A DNA stretch of 64,000 bases from Qipengyuania oceanensis (GCF_009827535.1 NZ_WTYN01000001.1:1488001-1552000); one strand, 5' to 3'; counted from the stretch's first letter, positions 35,072 through 52,417 are shown. Program-made: numbers and translations. Notes: generated from the letters alone by a model not told the origin.

Positions 35072-36079
35072 ATGTTCGAGAACACACGGGTCTATCTCGC
35101 GGCCTTCGCCGACGAAGCGCCGACGCTCGACAATTTCGGCGTCGAGACCGTGACGATCGATGGCGTACCGGACGGCCACTTGGTGGTGAAGACGCACACT
35201 CTGTCGGTCGATGCATGGATCCGCACCACGCTGAGCGATGCGGGCATGCACAGCAAGTCGCCGCTCGGTCAGACGATCCGGGCCTTCGGCGTCGGCGAGG
35301 TCGTCGCGAGTTCAAGTCCCGACTGGCAAGTGGGCGACTGGGCCTATGGAACGCTGTCTGCGCAAAGCCACGCGCTGGTCGATGCGAGCACGGTCAAGAA
35401 GGTTCACCCCGGCAACGGGATCGAACCGGGGGCCTTCGTCGGCGCACTCGGTATCACCACCGGCCTCACGGCCTGGGTCGGGCTTGTCCCGGTCGGCGAA
35501 CTGGCCGACGGCGATACCGTGCTCGTCTCGGGCGCGGCCGGCGCGGTCGGCAGCTGCGTGGTGCAAATCGCGAAAGCTCGCGGCGCACGCGTGATCGGCA
35601 TCGCAGGCGGACCGGAAAAATGCGCCTATCTCACCGGCGAAACCGGGGCGGACGTCGCGATCGATTACCGGGCTGGCGACGTGGCCGCGCAAGTGGCCGA
35701 GGCAGCGCCGGGAGGGATCGACCTGTTCTTCGACAATGTGGGCGGCGAAATCCTCGATGCGGCGCTCGCCAATTTGCGGCCCGAAGGCGGCGCGCGGATC
35801 GCGATCTGCGGCGCGATCTCGCAATACGAGAATCTCGACGACGTGCGCGGCCCCAAGCTCTACCTGCGGCTGGCCGAACGCAATGCGACAATGCGCGGCT
35901 TCGTCGTCAGCTATCATGCTGCGCGCTTCCCCGAAGCGATCGAGGAGATCTCAGGTCTCATCAAGGCGGGAAAGCTGACCCTGCGCGAACATGTCGTGGA
36001 CGGGGTCGAGAATTTTCCGCAGGCCTTGCTGCAGCTCTATTCGGGCGGGCATCACGGCAACCTCGTGGTGCGCGCCTGA
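35072..36079 (+). CDS. NADP-dependent medium-chain oxidoreductase (CurA-like)
   Basis: This 335-residue zinc-free medium-chain dehydrogenase resembles leukotriene B4 dehydrogenase/CurA. GAFVGALGITTGLTAWVGL and the cofactor motif VSGAAGAVGSCVVQIAKARGARVIG are typical, as is FFDNVGGEILDAAL. These enzymes reduce double bonds in enones or aldehydes. ATG 35072 follows GTGAAAGAACG; a TTG upstream at 35057 is unlikely. It is separate from pyk by 87 bp. Confidence 0.9.
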   Translation: MFENTRVYLAAFADEAPTLDNFGVETVTIDGVPDGHLVVKTHTLSVDAWIRTTLSDAGMHSKSPLGQTIRAFGVGEVVASSSPDWQVGDWAYGTLSAQSHALVDASTVKKVHPGNGIEPGAFVGALGITTGLTAWVGLVPVGELADGDTVLVSGAAGAVGSCVVQIAKARGARVIGIAGGPEKCAYLTGETGADVAIDYRAGDVAAQVAEAAPGGIDLFFDNVGGEILDAALANLRPEGGARIAICGAISQYENLDDVRGPKLYLRLAERNATMRGFVVSYHAARFPEAIEEISGLIKAGKLTLREHVVDGVENFPQALLQLYSGGHHGNLVVRA

Positions 36080-36089
36080 CCCCTGCGGT

Positions 36090-37445
36090 CTAGCCTGCCG
36101 CTTGCTCGAGCCGGGCACGCGCTTCCGCTTCGCCGATGAGCGGGAGCAATTCGCGCATGTCGGGCCCGTGATCCATCCCGGTCAGCGCTTGGCGAAGCGG
36201 CAGGAATAGCGGCTTGCCCTTGCGGCCGGTCGCATCCTTCAGCGCATTGGTGAGCGCGTGCCATGGATCCTCGCCCGAAAAATCGAGCGCGGCGACTGCT
36301 TCGCCCAGAAAGGCGCGATCCTCGCTCGAGAAGGCGGGCTGGTCGATCGGGCCGGTCACCAGCCGCCACCATTCGCCGGCTTCGCCGACATGGGTGAGGT
36401 TCGGGCGGATCGCGTGCCATGCTTCCACACCCATCCCTTCGGGCAGGCGGTCCGCCACATCTGCGTGATCGAGCTGATGAACGATCGCCGCGTTCAGACG
36501 GTCCAACTCGCCTTCGTCGAACTTTGCCGGGGCGCGGCTGAAGGTGGACAGATCGAACCCCTGTAGCAGTTCATCGCGATCGGCGATCGGCTGCACTGGT
36601 AGCGAAGTGCCGATCCGCGCGAGCAAGGCGATCACCGCTTCCGGCTCGATCCCGGCGTCGCGAAAGGCATCGCAACCGAGCGAGCCCAGGCGCTTCGACA
36701 GCTTGCCTTCCCTGCCGATCAACAAGGCCTCGTGGGCGAAATCGGGAAGCGGTTTTGCTGCAGCGAAACCCGCAGCATAAAGCGCGGTAAACATCTGAAT
36801 TTGAACGGCGGTATTGCTGACGTGGTCTTCGCCGCGCAGCACCTGGTTCACACCCATCTCGATGTCGTCGACCGTGCTCGGCAGCATGTAGAGCCAGCTG
36901 CTGTCGGCGCGCCGGATGACCGGGTCGGACAGCTGCGCGGGATCGAACTTCTGCGCGCCCCGGACGCCGTCGATCCATGCGATCTGCTCGTCGTGATCGA
37001 GCTTGAAGCGCCAGTGCGGCGCGATGCCAGCCGCCTCCATCGCCGCGCGGTGGTCATCGTCGAGCTTCAACGCCGCGCGGTCGTAGATCGGAGGCAGCCC
37101 GCGCCCGAGCTGGATCTTGCGCTTGACGTCGAGTTCCTGCGCGGTCTCGTAGGCCGGATAGACGCGGCCCGCCGCCTTCAGTGCCTCGAATGCAGCCTCG
37201 TAGCGATCGAGGCGCTGCGACTGGCGCTCCTCCCCATCTGGCTCGAGACCGAGCCAGGCGAGATCGGTCCGGATCGCGTCGACATACTCCTCGCGGCTGC
37301 GCTCCTCATCGGTATCGTCGATCCGCAGCAGGAACCGGCCGCCGGCCTTGCGCGCAAGCATCCAGTTGTGCAGCGCCGTGCGGATATTGCCGACATGCAG
37401 GCGGCCGGTCGGCGACGGCGCAAAGCGGGTGATGGTGGTGGTCAT
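36090..37445 (-). CDS. gltX: Glutamyl-tRNA synthetase
   Basis: The enzyme charges tRNA-Glu. The 451-residue protein has the HIGH-like motif FAPSPTGRLHVGNIRTALHN at the start and the KMSKS-like motif KLSKR near residue 245. Tyr/Asp-rich segments for glutamate recognition are in RFLLRIDDTDEERSREEY. Length fits a class I synthetase. The gene converges with the oxidoreductase, only 10 bp apart. Confidence 0.95.
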   Translation of the reverse strand: MTTTITRFAPSPTGRLHVGNIRTALHNWMLARKAGGRFLLRIDDTDEERSREEYVDAIRTDLAWLGLEPDGEERQSQRLDRYEAAFEALKAAGRVYPAYETAQELDVKRKIQLGRGLPPIYDRAALKLDDDHRAAMEAAGIAPHWRFKLDHDEQIAWIDGVRGAQKFDPAQLSDPVIRRADSSWLYMLPSTVDDIEMGVNQVLRGEDHVSNTAVQIQMFTALYAAGFAAAKPLPDFAHEALLIGREGKLSKRLGSLGCDAFRDAGIEPEAVIALLARIGTSLPVQPIADRDELLQGFDLSTFSRAPAKFDEGELDRLNAAIVHQLDHADVADRLPEGMGVEAWHAIRPNLTHVGEAGEWWRLVTGPIDQPAFSSEDRAFLGEAVAALDFSGEDPWHALTNALKDATGRKGKPLFLPLRQALTGMDHGPDMRELLPLIGEAEARARLEQAAG

Positions 37446-37474
37446 GGCTGCAGCGCCCTAGCGCGCAGGCACTC

Positions 37475-39853
37475 TTATTGCGAGCGGACTCTCGCCTCGC
37501 CGCCATCCTCTGAAGTGCTGCCGGACTGCCGGCGCTGCGCCGCTGCACGGCGCGCCTTGCGGTAATCGATGATCTCCGCCGGCAGCGGCGTCGGCAGTGC
37601 CAGTTGGGCCTCCTCTTCCTCAAGGTCCGCCGCCGCTACCGGACGCGCGATCAGGAAGCCTTGCGCTTCGTTGCAGCCGAGCGTGCGCAGCATGTCGAGC
37701 TGTTCGATCCGCTCGACCCCTTCGGCGGTGGTGCGCATGCCGAGCGCCGCGGCAAGCCGGGTGACCGCGGCAATGATCGCCTGGCTGTCGGCCTGTTCGA
37801 CCACGTCCGCAACGAAGCTGCGATCGATCTTGATCCGGTCGAACGGAAAGCTGCGCAGGTAGCCGAGCGAGGAATAGCCGGTGCCGAAATCGTCGAGCGC
37901 GATGCGGATGCCCATTTCGCGCAGCTTGAGCAGCACGGCACGGTTCGCCTCGCTGTTCCGCAGCAACGCGCCCTCGGTGATCTCGAAGGTCACACGACGT
38001 GCAGCGATCCCGCTCGAATCGAGCGCCTGGCGAACTGCCTGCACGAGATTGGGGCTGCGGATCTGGACCGGCGACAGGTTGATGGCGATCTGGTTGCCGC
38101 CGTTCCAGCTGCCCGCCTCGTGTAGTGCCCTCCGGATGACCCATTCGCCGATCGGAACGATCAGGCCCGTCTCCTCCGCGATCGGGATGAACTCGTCCGG
38201 GGTGACCAGCCCGCGCGTGGGATGGTTCCAGCGCAGCAGCGCCTCGTGCCCCAAGACCTGTCCGCGATCGAGATCGATGATCGACTGGTAGTGCACCTCC
38301 AGCTGGTCGCGCACCAGCGCCTGCCGCAGGTCGAGTTCGAGCCGTCGCCGCTCGCGCACCGCCTCGTCGAGCGAGCTTTCGTAGAGCGCAAACCCGTCGC
38401 GTCCGCGGGCCTTGGCCGCATAGAGCGCAAGGTCCGCCCGCCGCAGCAGTTCCTCGCCGTCGCACTCGCCTGCCCGGCAGCGGGCGATGCCCATGCTGGC
38501 CGTGATGCGCACGTCCTGCTCGCCGATCTCGATCGGTCGGCGCAGGGCTTCGAGGACGGCTTCTGCGCGCTGGGCAAGAGCGCGGTCTGCCATGTTCCCC
38601 GCGATCAGGATCGCAAACTCGTCGCCGCCGAGCCGCGCAACCGTGTCCCGGTCCCGCACGCAGCCGACCAGCCGCTCCGCGACTTCGCGCAACAACCGGT
38701 CACCGAAACCGTGCCCTTGCGTATCGTTGATCGTCTTGAAATCGTCGAGGTCGAGATAGAGCAGCGCGATCGTCCGTGCATCGTCTCCAGCCTCCCCGGT
38801 CTTTGCCGCCTCTCGCAGCGAACTTGTCAGGAGGTTGCGGTTGGCGAGCCCCGTCAGGCCATCGAAATGCGCCATCTGGCGAATGCGATCCTGCGACAGG
38901 CGCGCTTCGGTCACGTCGCGAGCGAAGCCGCTGATCCTGCCATCTTCGTGCGGCCTGCCCGACAGCGACCAGTAGCGGCGAACTCCGTCGATACGCAGCG
39001 GCACGACGAGGTCACGGAACGGTTCGCGGCGATCGAGCGCGGCTGCCAGCCGTTCACGCTCGCTGCCTTCGTCGAACATCGCGACGAGCGGACGCCCGTC
39101 GAGCGCCGATGCTCCCTTGCCCGCGACTTCGGCGAACCGGTCGGAGACTACCTGGAGATGGCCTTCGCGATCCGTCGTCCACAACCAGTCGGACGAATGC
39201 TGTTCGTAGTCGCCGAGGAGCAACCGGACCGTCGCATCGGATTCGCGGCGTCCGTACTCGCGCCGGGCGCGCTCGAGGAAGAAGGCATCCTGTGCCGCGA
39301 CCACCCGCAGCAGGATGCCGGCCTGCGCCACCAGCACGACGGCGATCGGCAAGACCGCCAGCCCGCCGATCAGCCAGCTCGCCGCGATCGCTCCGGCGGT
39401 AATGGCGAGGACGAGCGAGCGGTTGACCTGGGGAGCCGCCCGGCCCGAACCGAGCAGAGCGCCCAGCACTCCCCCCATCGCGAGGAAGGCGATGCCCGCC
39501 TGCAGCCAATTCGCATCGGCCAGCAGCAGCGGCAGGCCCGCGCCGAGCACGACTGCATTGGCATGGCCGCAAGCCTGGAACCCGCGCCACAGGTGGCGCG
39601 CGCGCACCGCCTCGCTCTCACCCGGATCGACCGTCTGGGTGAGAAACAGCCGGGCGACGTTCAACGCGATGGCAAGAGCCAGCCAGACGGCCCCGGCGAC
39701 CGCGTTCGTGCCGTCGATCAGCACGATCCCCAGCACGAGCGCGGCAAAGGCCGAGGCCACCGACACGATCGGTGCGGTGCGCACGAGATCGTCCACTCGC
39801 AGCGCGGCAAGGTGGTTCGATTCGAGTCGATGCGGGGTCGGATGTTCGAGCAT
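37475..39853 (-). CDS. Membrane GGDEF/EAL cyclic di-GMP protein with PAS domain
   Basis: The 792-residue protein has several membrane helices (about 30-190), a PAS domain (about 210-325), a GGDEF domain (about 330-495) and an EAL domain (about 510-755). GGDEF is intact in ARLGGDEFAIL, with an RxxD inhibitory site just upstream (RDRD). EAL motifs are intact too: GHEALLRW, EITEG, DDFGTGYSSLGYL, IKIDRSF. It can therefore both make and degrade cyclic di-GMP in principle. ATG 39853 is preferred over in-frame 39979 because the latter adds an unrelated tail. Confidence 0.93.
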   Translation of the reverse strand: MLEHPTPHRLESNHLAALRVDDLVRTAPIVSVASAFAALVLGIVLIDGTNAVAGAVWLALAIALNVARLFLTQTVDPGESEAVRARHLWRGFQACGHANAVVLGAGLPLLLADANWLQAGIAFLAMGGVLGALLGSGRAAPQVNRSLVLAITAGAIAASWLIGGLAVLPIAVVLVAQAGILLRVVAAQDAFFLERARREYGRRESDATVRLLLGDYEQHSSDWLWTTDREGHLQVVSDRFAEVAGKGASALDGRPLVAMFDEGSERERLAAALDRREPFRDLVVPLRIDGVRRYWSLSGRPHEDGRISGFARDVTEARLSQDRIRQMAHFDGLTGLANRNLLTSSLREAAKTGEAGDDARTIALLYLDLDDFKTINDTQGHGFGDRLLREVAERLVGCVRDRDTVARLGGDEFAILIAGNMADRALAQRAEAVLEALRRPIEIGEQDVRITASMGIARCRAGECDGEELLRRADLALYAAKARGRDGFALYESSLDEAVRERRRLELDLRQALVRDQLEVHYQSIIDLDRGQVLGHEALLRWNHPTRGLVTPDEFIPIAEETGLIVPIGEWVIRRALHEAGSWNGGNQIAINLSPVQIRSPNLVQAVRQALDSSGIAARRVTFEITEGALLRNSEANRAVLLKLREMGIRIALDDFGTGYSSLGYLRSFPFDRIKIDRSFVADVVEQADSQAIIAAVTRLAAALGMRTTAEGVERIEQLDMLRTLGCNEAQGFLIARPVAAADLEEEEAQLALPTPLPAEIIDYRKARRAAAQRRQSGSTSEDGGEARVRSQ

Positions 39854-40010
39854 GCGGGCAGCTTCCGTGCGACTGTTTTGCCCGATGGTATCAGCGCCGC
39901 GGAGCTCAGACGACGCGTTGCACGTCCGCTCCTGTGGAGCGGGAACGACTTTCTTCGCCCCTGTACCGGGACGGGACACATTTGAGAGCCAGGGCGCGGA
40001 ACATCGCGAT

Positions 40011-40047
40011 AACCGGTTAAGAAATAAGGGTTTATCGTTAACCGGTT
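40011..40047. repeat. Perfect 10-bp inverted repeat upstream of the GGDEF/EAL gene
   Basis: AACCGGTTAA (40011-40020) and TTAACCGGTT (40038-40047) are exact inverted copies separated by 17 bases, each containing the ACCGGT palindrome. They lie 158 bp upstream of the GGDEF/EAL start, inside a 228-bp gap that holds no other gene. A regulator-binding site for this gene is likely, which is inference. Confidence 0.45.
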
Positions 40048-40081
40048 TGTTGTCTTTGCAGTTCTCGCGCTCGCGAATCGT

Positions 40082-40573
40082 TTACTGCGAGAACAGCGTG
40101 ACCGAGCGCCCGCCGCCCGAAAGCCTGACCGAATTGTCGGGCAGGCGCTCGGCCGTGGTCGCCATGTCCATCGCCGCCCACAGATCGTCGAGCCGTTCCG
40201 GCAGGGCGATATCGCAGGTGATCGCCGGCCCCTCGCTCGGTGGAATGCTAGCCGAGAAATCCGTTCCATCGAGCGCGTAGAGACGCTCCTGCCCGGCGCA
40301 GGTCGGCTCCCAGTAGATCAGGCTGTCCGTGGCGTAGAGGCCGAGCCCGTAGGCCTCGTCGAATTGCTCGCCGTCGATGCCCGCCACCCGCCAGCCACCC
40401 GCAAGCGTCTCGATCGAGCGGGGATCGGCCGCGTTCGCGGGCTGCGGATCATTCGCCGGGGCCGTTGGCTCGACACCGGGAAGCACGCCCTCGTCCGGCG
40501 GATCGGGCTGACATGCGCCCGCAGAAAGCAGGAGGGCGGGCAGGATCAGGCGAGCGGGCGAGGGGTGCGGCAT
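40082..40573 (-). CDS. Hypothetical lipoprotein, 163 aa
   Basis: The signal peptide has a lipobox-like SAGAC (Cys at about residue 21). A Pro/Asn-rich linker follows, then a domain with GGWRVAGIDGEQFDEAYGLGLYATDSLIYWEPTC, a pattern seen in proteobacterial META-like lipoproteins. It contains two further Cys (CAGQ, TCDI). No confident family. It is 101 bp before the rpoC stop and has the rpoC terminator upstream of it. Confidence 0.6.
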   Translation of the reverse strand: MPHPSPARLILPALLLSAGACQPDPPDEGVLPGVEPTAPANDPQPANAADPRSIETLAGGWRVAGIDGEQFDEAYGLGLYATDSLIYWEPTCAGQERLYALDGTDFSASIPPSEGPAITCDIALPERLDDLWAAMDMATTAERLPDNSVRLSGGGRSVTLFSQ

Positions 40574-40599
40574 CGCTCCAGTCTATCCTATCGCAACCA

Positions 40600-40635
40600 A
40601 AGAAAAACCCCGCCGGAGCGCGAACTCCGGCGGGG
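40600..40635 (-). terminator. Intrinsic terminator of the rpoBC operon
   Basis: On the minus strand an 11-bp perfect stem (CCCCGCCGGAG, 6-base loop, CTCCGGCGGGG) is followed by TTTTTCTTT. It sits 38 bases after the rpoC stop at 40674. It is a strong rho-independent terminator and ends rpoC transcription. Confidence 0.9.
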
Positions 40636-40673
40636 CTCTTCGATCGTGTTCGACGAGAAGTCGATCAGGCCGC

Positions 40674-45046
<4,373 letters not shown>

Positions 45047-45050
<4 letters not shown>

Positions 45051-45283
45051 TTCTCAGTTCCCTTAGCGCGGGGAAATTGGGCAACGGCTTCGTGCCATTT
45101 GGCGCGGAGGTCCATTGGAACCAGATATTTCCTGCCGCCCCAAATTAGAAAAAGGGCAGCGATAAAAAACAATATGGCGCGTGCGCCCCAAGCCGGACCG
45201 TCGCTTCCATCGATGAGAATGTAGCTGGCGAAACCAGCCCACATGCTCGCCACAGCGGCAATGATCCATTTGGCTCGGGTCAT
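45047..45283 (-). CDS. Small two-helix membrane protein inserted between rpoB and rpoC
   Basis: A 78-residue protein is encoded between rpoB and rpoC, where most bacteria have no gene. It starts 3 bases after the rpoB stop, with a GGAG ribosome site inside the rpoB end, and overlaps the rpoC ATG (ATGA). Two hydrophobic helices lie at about residues 5-24 and 33-50, then a charged tail ([20 protein letters not shown]). The central part is AT-richer than its neighbours. No known family was recognised. Tight coupling suggests real translation, but the function is unknown. Confidence 0.7.
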
Positions 45284-45286
45284 GAA

Positions 45287-49489
<4,203 letters not shown>

Positions 49490-49581
49490 GGGAGAGTGTT
49501 CGCCTCTTGGTCTGGCCGAGGCGGAAGCGCCCCGGCGAATGTGTCATGCCTCGCGCGGGGTCAGGCCCAAATCGGACGCGC

Positions 49582-49608
49582 AAAAAGGCCGCAGCATGAC
49601 GGCCCCTT
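49582..49608 (-). terminator. Terminator-like hairpin in the rpoB leader (possible attenuator)
   Basis: On the minus strand AAGGGGCCG, an 8-base loop and CGGCC followed by TTTTT form a 9-bp stem with two G.T pairs and a T run, 93 bases before the rpoB ATG. It would terminate part of the transcripts if it forms. In E. coli an attenuator precedes rpoB behind rplL. Here it stands alone in the leader. Confidence 0.5.
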
Positions 49609-49719
49609 CTTGGCAGGGTGTCGCTGCAGCCGGCGTCGCGATTATGGAAACGCCGCTTCCATCCTGTGCCCGATTCCCGCGCATGAATCGGACTCGCTCG
49701 AAGCGTGCGGTCGGGGAGC

Positions 49720-49748
49720 CATATAGGAATGGTGCGGCGCAGCGTCAA
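49720..49748 (-). promoter_or_regulatory. Promoter of the rpoBC operon
   Basis: On the minus strand TTGACG (49748-49743), a 17-base spacer and TATATG (49725-49720) form a near-consensus sigma-70 promoter. The predicted transcript starts near 49712, leaving a leader of about 220 bases before rpoB. No other gene lies in 49490-49779. Confidence 0.75.
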
Positions 49749-49779
49749 CCGCGGCCAAGCGCGATCGCTCGCGAAACTC

Positions 49780-50172
49780 TCAATAGTTCTGCCGGGCGTA
49801 TTCGACCAGCAGCATCACCATCGGCTCGTCGTCGCGCTCGAGCGCATGGGCGAGCGCATTCCTGCCGGTATCGTCGGCTGCCGCACTGTCGGCGCCCAGG
49901 TCCAGCAGCCGCGCGGCAAGGGCCCGCGAGCCGGTGGCAGCAGCGGCGATCAGCGGCGTCGCACCGCCTGCGCCGCGCTGGTCGACGTCCGCTCCTGTCG
50001 AGAGCAGGTAATCGGCGCGTTCGCCATCGCCTGCCAGAATCGCGGCGACGAGATCCCGGTTCTCTTCCGGCCGGGCGACCATCTCCTCGGGCAGCCGGTC
50101 GATCCGGCCATAGGCACATCCCGCCAGGCAGAGCGCCATCGCCGCACCCAGTCCGATTCGATTCGCTCGCAT
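49780..50172 (-). CDS. Ankyrin-repeat lipoprotein
   Basis: This 130-residue protein has a signal peptide with lipobox LAGC (ATG 50172; a longer start at 50244 is less likely). Two or three ankyrin repeats follow: AILAGDGERADYLLSTGADVD, then GGATPLIAAAATGSRALAARLLDLGADS and GRNALAHALERDDEPMVMLLV. Ankyrin repeats bind proteins. Its role is unknown. The rpoB promoter lies just downstream of its end. Confidence 0.75.
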   Translation of the reverse strand: MRANRIGLGAAMALCLAGCAYGRIDRLPEEMVARPEENRDLVAAILAGDGERADYLLSTGADVDQRGAGGATPLIAAAATGSRALAARLLDLGADSAAADDTGRNALAHALERDDEPMVMLLVEYARQNY

Positions 50173-50247
50173 TCCGTCCTCCCCCGGGCCCGCCCGCTGC
50201 CTGCCACAGGTGAGGCTGGCTGGCAAAAATCCGCCATTTTTCACGCT

Positions 50248-50310
50248 ATTATCGTTTTTCGATATTATCGTTTGACAATATGCGTTCCGAGATTATTGAT
50301 TATCGATATT
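50248..50310 (+). promoter_or_regulatory. AT-rich promoter with TATCG/CGATA operator boxes
   Basis: TTGACA (50272-50277) and TATTGA (50294-50299), 16 bp apart, form a plausible promoter. TATCG occurs at 50250, 50266 and 50301, and CGATA at 50260 and 50304. CGATA-T-TATCG (50260-50270) is an inverted repeat, TATCGATA (50301-50308) an 8-bp palindrome. The block is strikingly AT-rich here. It may be the operator for the HTH protein of the downstream module, which is inference. Confidence 0.5.
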
Positions 50311-50352
50311 GGACGCATCGATTTTCAACTAGACACATATCGGAGAACGAAA

Positions 50353-50484
50353 ATGTCGACCATCCAGACCAATCTCATCGCTGCCTTCGCCGCTCTCCTG
50401 ATCGCCGTCGGGACGATCGGGCCGGTGGTGACCGTACCCCAAGCCGACAGCGTGACGGGGATCTACGCACCCGAACTCGCCTGA
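50353..50484 (+). CDS. Small peptide, 43 aa, hydrophobic N-terminal half
   Basis: ATG 50353 has GGAGAA upstream and encodes a 43-residue peptide with a hydrophobic stretch at about residues 6-27 (AAFAALLIAVGTIGPVV). It could be a membrane or exported peptide. It lies 40 bp before the DUF2975 gene and shares its promoter. No family is known to me. Confidence 0.6.
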   Translation: MSTIQTNLIAAFAALLIAVGTIGPVVTVPQADSVTGIYAPELA

Positions 50485-50524
50485 CCCGAAACCCGGCCCG
50501 ATCCGAAAGCCGAAAGGAGCCATC

Positions 50525-51052
50525 ATGACTTCGATCAAATCAGACCCCCTGCTGACCGTCTGCAAGGGCATCATCTATTTCCTGCTCGGCGTCGTCGGGT
50601 TTGCCGGGGTGGCCGTCGCCCTCACCGTGCCCGCCCTGCTCGTCTTCTACCAAAAAGCCACGGCGCAGATCGTCGAAGCAGGCGCGCCCGAAAGCCTCTA
50701 CTGGCTGATCGTCGCCCTGCTGCTCGTGGTGGCCGGCCTCCTGTACCTGGGGTTCCGGTTCTTCCGGCACATGCTGCACATCGTGCAGAGCGTCAGCGAA
50801 GGAGACCCGTTCACGCCCGACAACGCGGACCGGCTGACGGCGATGGCGTGGCTGATGCTCACAATCACGGCGATCTCGATCCCGGTCGCCGCCCTGGCCG
50901 TCTACATCACGAAGGTTGCAGGCGAGGACGCCGGTAACATCGATGTCGGCGTAGACGGTGGCGGCATCCTGCTGATCCTCACCCTGTTCGTCCTCGCCCG
51001 CGTCTTCCGCAAGGGAACCGAGATGCGCGCCGACCTGGAAGGGACCGTGTGA
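50525..51052 (+). CDS. DUF2975 membrane protein
   Basis: The 175-residue protein has four predicted membrane helices and the DUF2975 pattern (KGIIYFLLGVVGF at the start, later FRHMLHIVQSVSEGDPFTPDNADRL). DUF2975 proteins are regularly encoded with a small HTH regulator and may form a membrane-sensing pair with it. The stop overlaps the HTH ATG by one base (TGATG). Confidence 0.85.
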   Translation: MTSIKSDPLLTVCKGIIYFLLGVVGFAGVAVALTVPALLVFYQKATAQIVEAGAPESLYWLIVALLLVVAGLLYLGFRFFRHMLHIVQSVSEGDPFTPDNADRLTAMAWLMLTITAISIPVAALAVYITKVAGEDAGNIDVGVDGGGILLILTLFVLARVFRKGTEMRADLEGTV

Positions 51053-51276
51053 TGGGCAACGATACCGAAGGAACCAACATCGTGATCAAGCTCGACGATC
51101 TGCTGCACGACCGCCGCATGACCCTGACCGAACTGGCCGAGCGGGTGGGCCTGACCCTCGCCAACCTGTCGATCCTCAAGACCGGCAAGGCCAAGGCGAT
51201 CCGCTTCTCTACGCTCGAGGCTATCTGCCGCGAACTCGAATGCCAGCCTGGAGACCTGCTCGGCTACCAGGCCTGA
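51052..51276 (+). CDS. Small HTH regulator (Cro/C1, YozG type)
   Basis: The 74-residue protein is an HTH protein of the YozG kind: IVIKLDDLLHDRRMTLTELAERVGLTLANLSILKTGKAKAIRFSTLEAICRELEC. The HTH covers about residues 20-65. It is translationally coupled to the DUF2975 gene and likely controls it. The last residues (QPGDLLGYQA) match the family. Confidence 0.88.
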   Translation: MGNDTEGTNIVIKLDDLLHDRRMTLTELAERVGLTLANLSILKTGKAKAIRFSTLEAICRELECQPGDLLGYQA

Positions 51277-51346
51277 CCCGCCCCGGCCGCCCGCGCTTCG
51301 CTTTTCGACTGCCTATGGTAAGCTGGGCGCGGGAGACTCGGGGGGC

Positions 51347-52417
51347 ATGCTCAGACAGCTTCTGACGATACTGGCGACGGCGCTCTTCATGGGCGCCGTC
51401 TCCGCGTCCGCGCAGGCACCGGGCGATGCGCAACGGATCGTCGCGGTGGGCGATCTCCACGGCGATCTACCGGCCTGGGAAGCGATCGCCACCGCCGCCG
51501 GCCTCGTCGACACGCAAGGCGAGTGGGCTGGCGGCGAGACCGTTCTCGTCCAACTTGGCGACGTTACGGACCGTGGACCCGATTCGCTCGCGATCATCGA
51601 ACGGCTGCGCGCCTTGCAGCTTCAGGCCCCCGGAGCCGGCGGCAAGGTCGTGCTGTTGATCGGCAATCACGAAGCGATGAATGTCTCCGGAGACCTTCGC
51701 TACGTTCATCCGGGCGAATACGCCGCCTTCGTCGATCGAAAGTCGGCTGCACGCCGCGAAGCCGTCTGGCGAGCGAACGAGCAGCGCATCGTCGATTTTT
51801 ACAGGAGCGATGATCCCGACCTTCCCGTTTCGGCGATACGCAAGCTGTGGTTCGAGGCGAACCCGCCCGGCCTTCTCGAACACCGGCAGGCATGGCGGCC
51901 CGATGGCGAACTGGGCCGCTGGGCCGCATCGCTTCCGGCCGCGGTGAAAATCGGCGACACGCTTTTCGTTCACGGCGGCCTCAGCATCGAACGCGCATTG
52001 CGGCCGCTGGACGAGATCAACGCGGCGATCCACGCGGCGCTCGGGCCAGGAGACGAAACCGACCGAACGGCTGCTCAGGACCCGTTCGGTCCGCTCTGGT
52101 ATCGCGGCAACGTGATGCGCGATGCGGATGTTGCGGCGGATGCGGCCCGGCCATCGATCGCCGACGAGCTGGCGCAAGTCCTCACCTATCACGATGCAGC
52201 GCGGCTGGTGGTAGGGCACACGCCTTCGGTGAAAGGCATTCTCGCCTCGAACGACGGGAAACTGATCCGGGCGGATACCGGCATCTCGGCGCATTACGGC
52301 GGACCTGCCAGCTTCCTCGAAATCACGCCGGACGGAGTAACCGCGCACGAACGCCGGGCCGACGGGACATGGGCCGCACATTCGCTCGACCAGCAACCGG
52401 ATGGAGACGACCCTTGA
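51347..52417 (+). CDS. Secreted metallophosphoesterase
   Basis: The 356-residue protein has a signal peptide (to about AQA, residue 23). Calcineurin-like motifs are intact: GDLHGD at 35-40, GDVTDRG at 71-77, GNHE at 106-109, plus HGG and GHTP later. It is likely a periplasmic phosphatase using two metal ions. The substrate is unknown. Its TGA overlaps the TTG start of the next gene (TTGA). Confidence 0.88.
   Translation: MLRQLLTILATALFMGAVSASAQAPGDAQRIVAVGDLHGDLPAWEAIATAAGLVDTQGEWAGGETVLVQLGDVTDRGPDSLAIIERLRALQLQAPGAGGKVVLLIGNHEAMNVSGDLRYVHPGEYAAFVDRKSAARREAVWRANEQRIVDFYRSDDPDLPVSAIRKLWFEANPPGLLEHRQAWRPDGELGRWAASLPAAVKIGDTLFVHGGLSIERALRPLDEINAAIHAALGPGDETDRTAAQDPFGPLWYRGNVMRDADVAADAARPSIADELAQVLTYHDAARLVVGHTPSVKGILASNDGKLIRADTGISAHYGGPASFLEITPDGVTAHERRADGTWAAHSLDQQPDGDDP

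Noticed and set aside
40011-40047. TTAA pairs here as a CtrA site
   Set aside because: The full CtrA pattern needs TTAA-N7-TTAA. Here the TTAA elements are 17 bases apart, so it was kept only as an inverted repeat.
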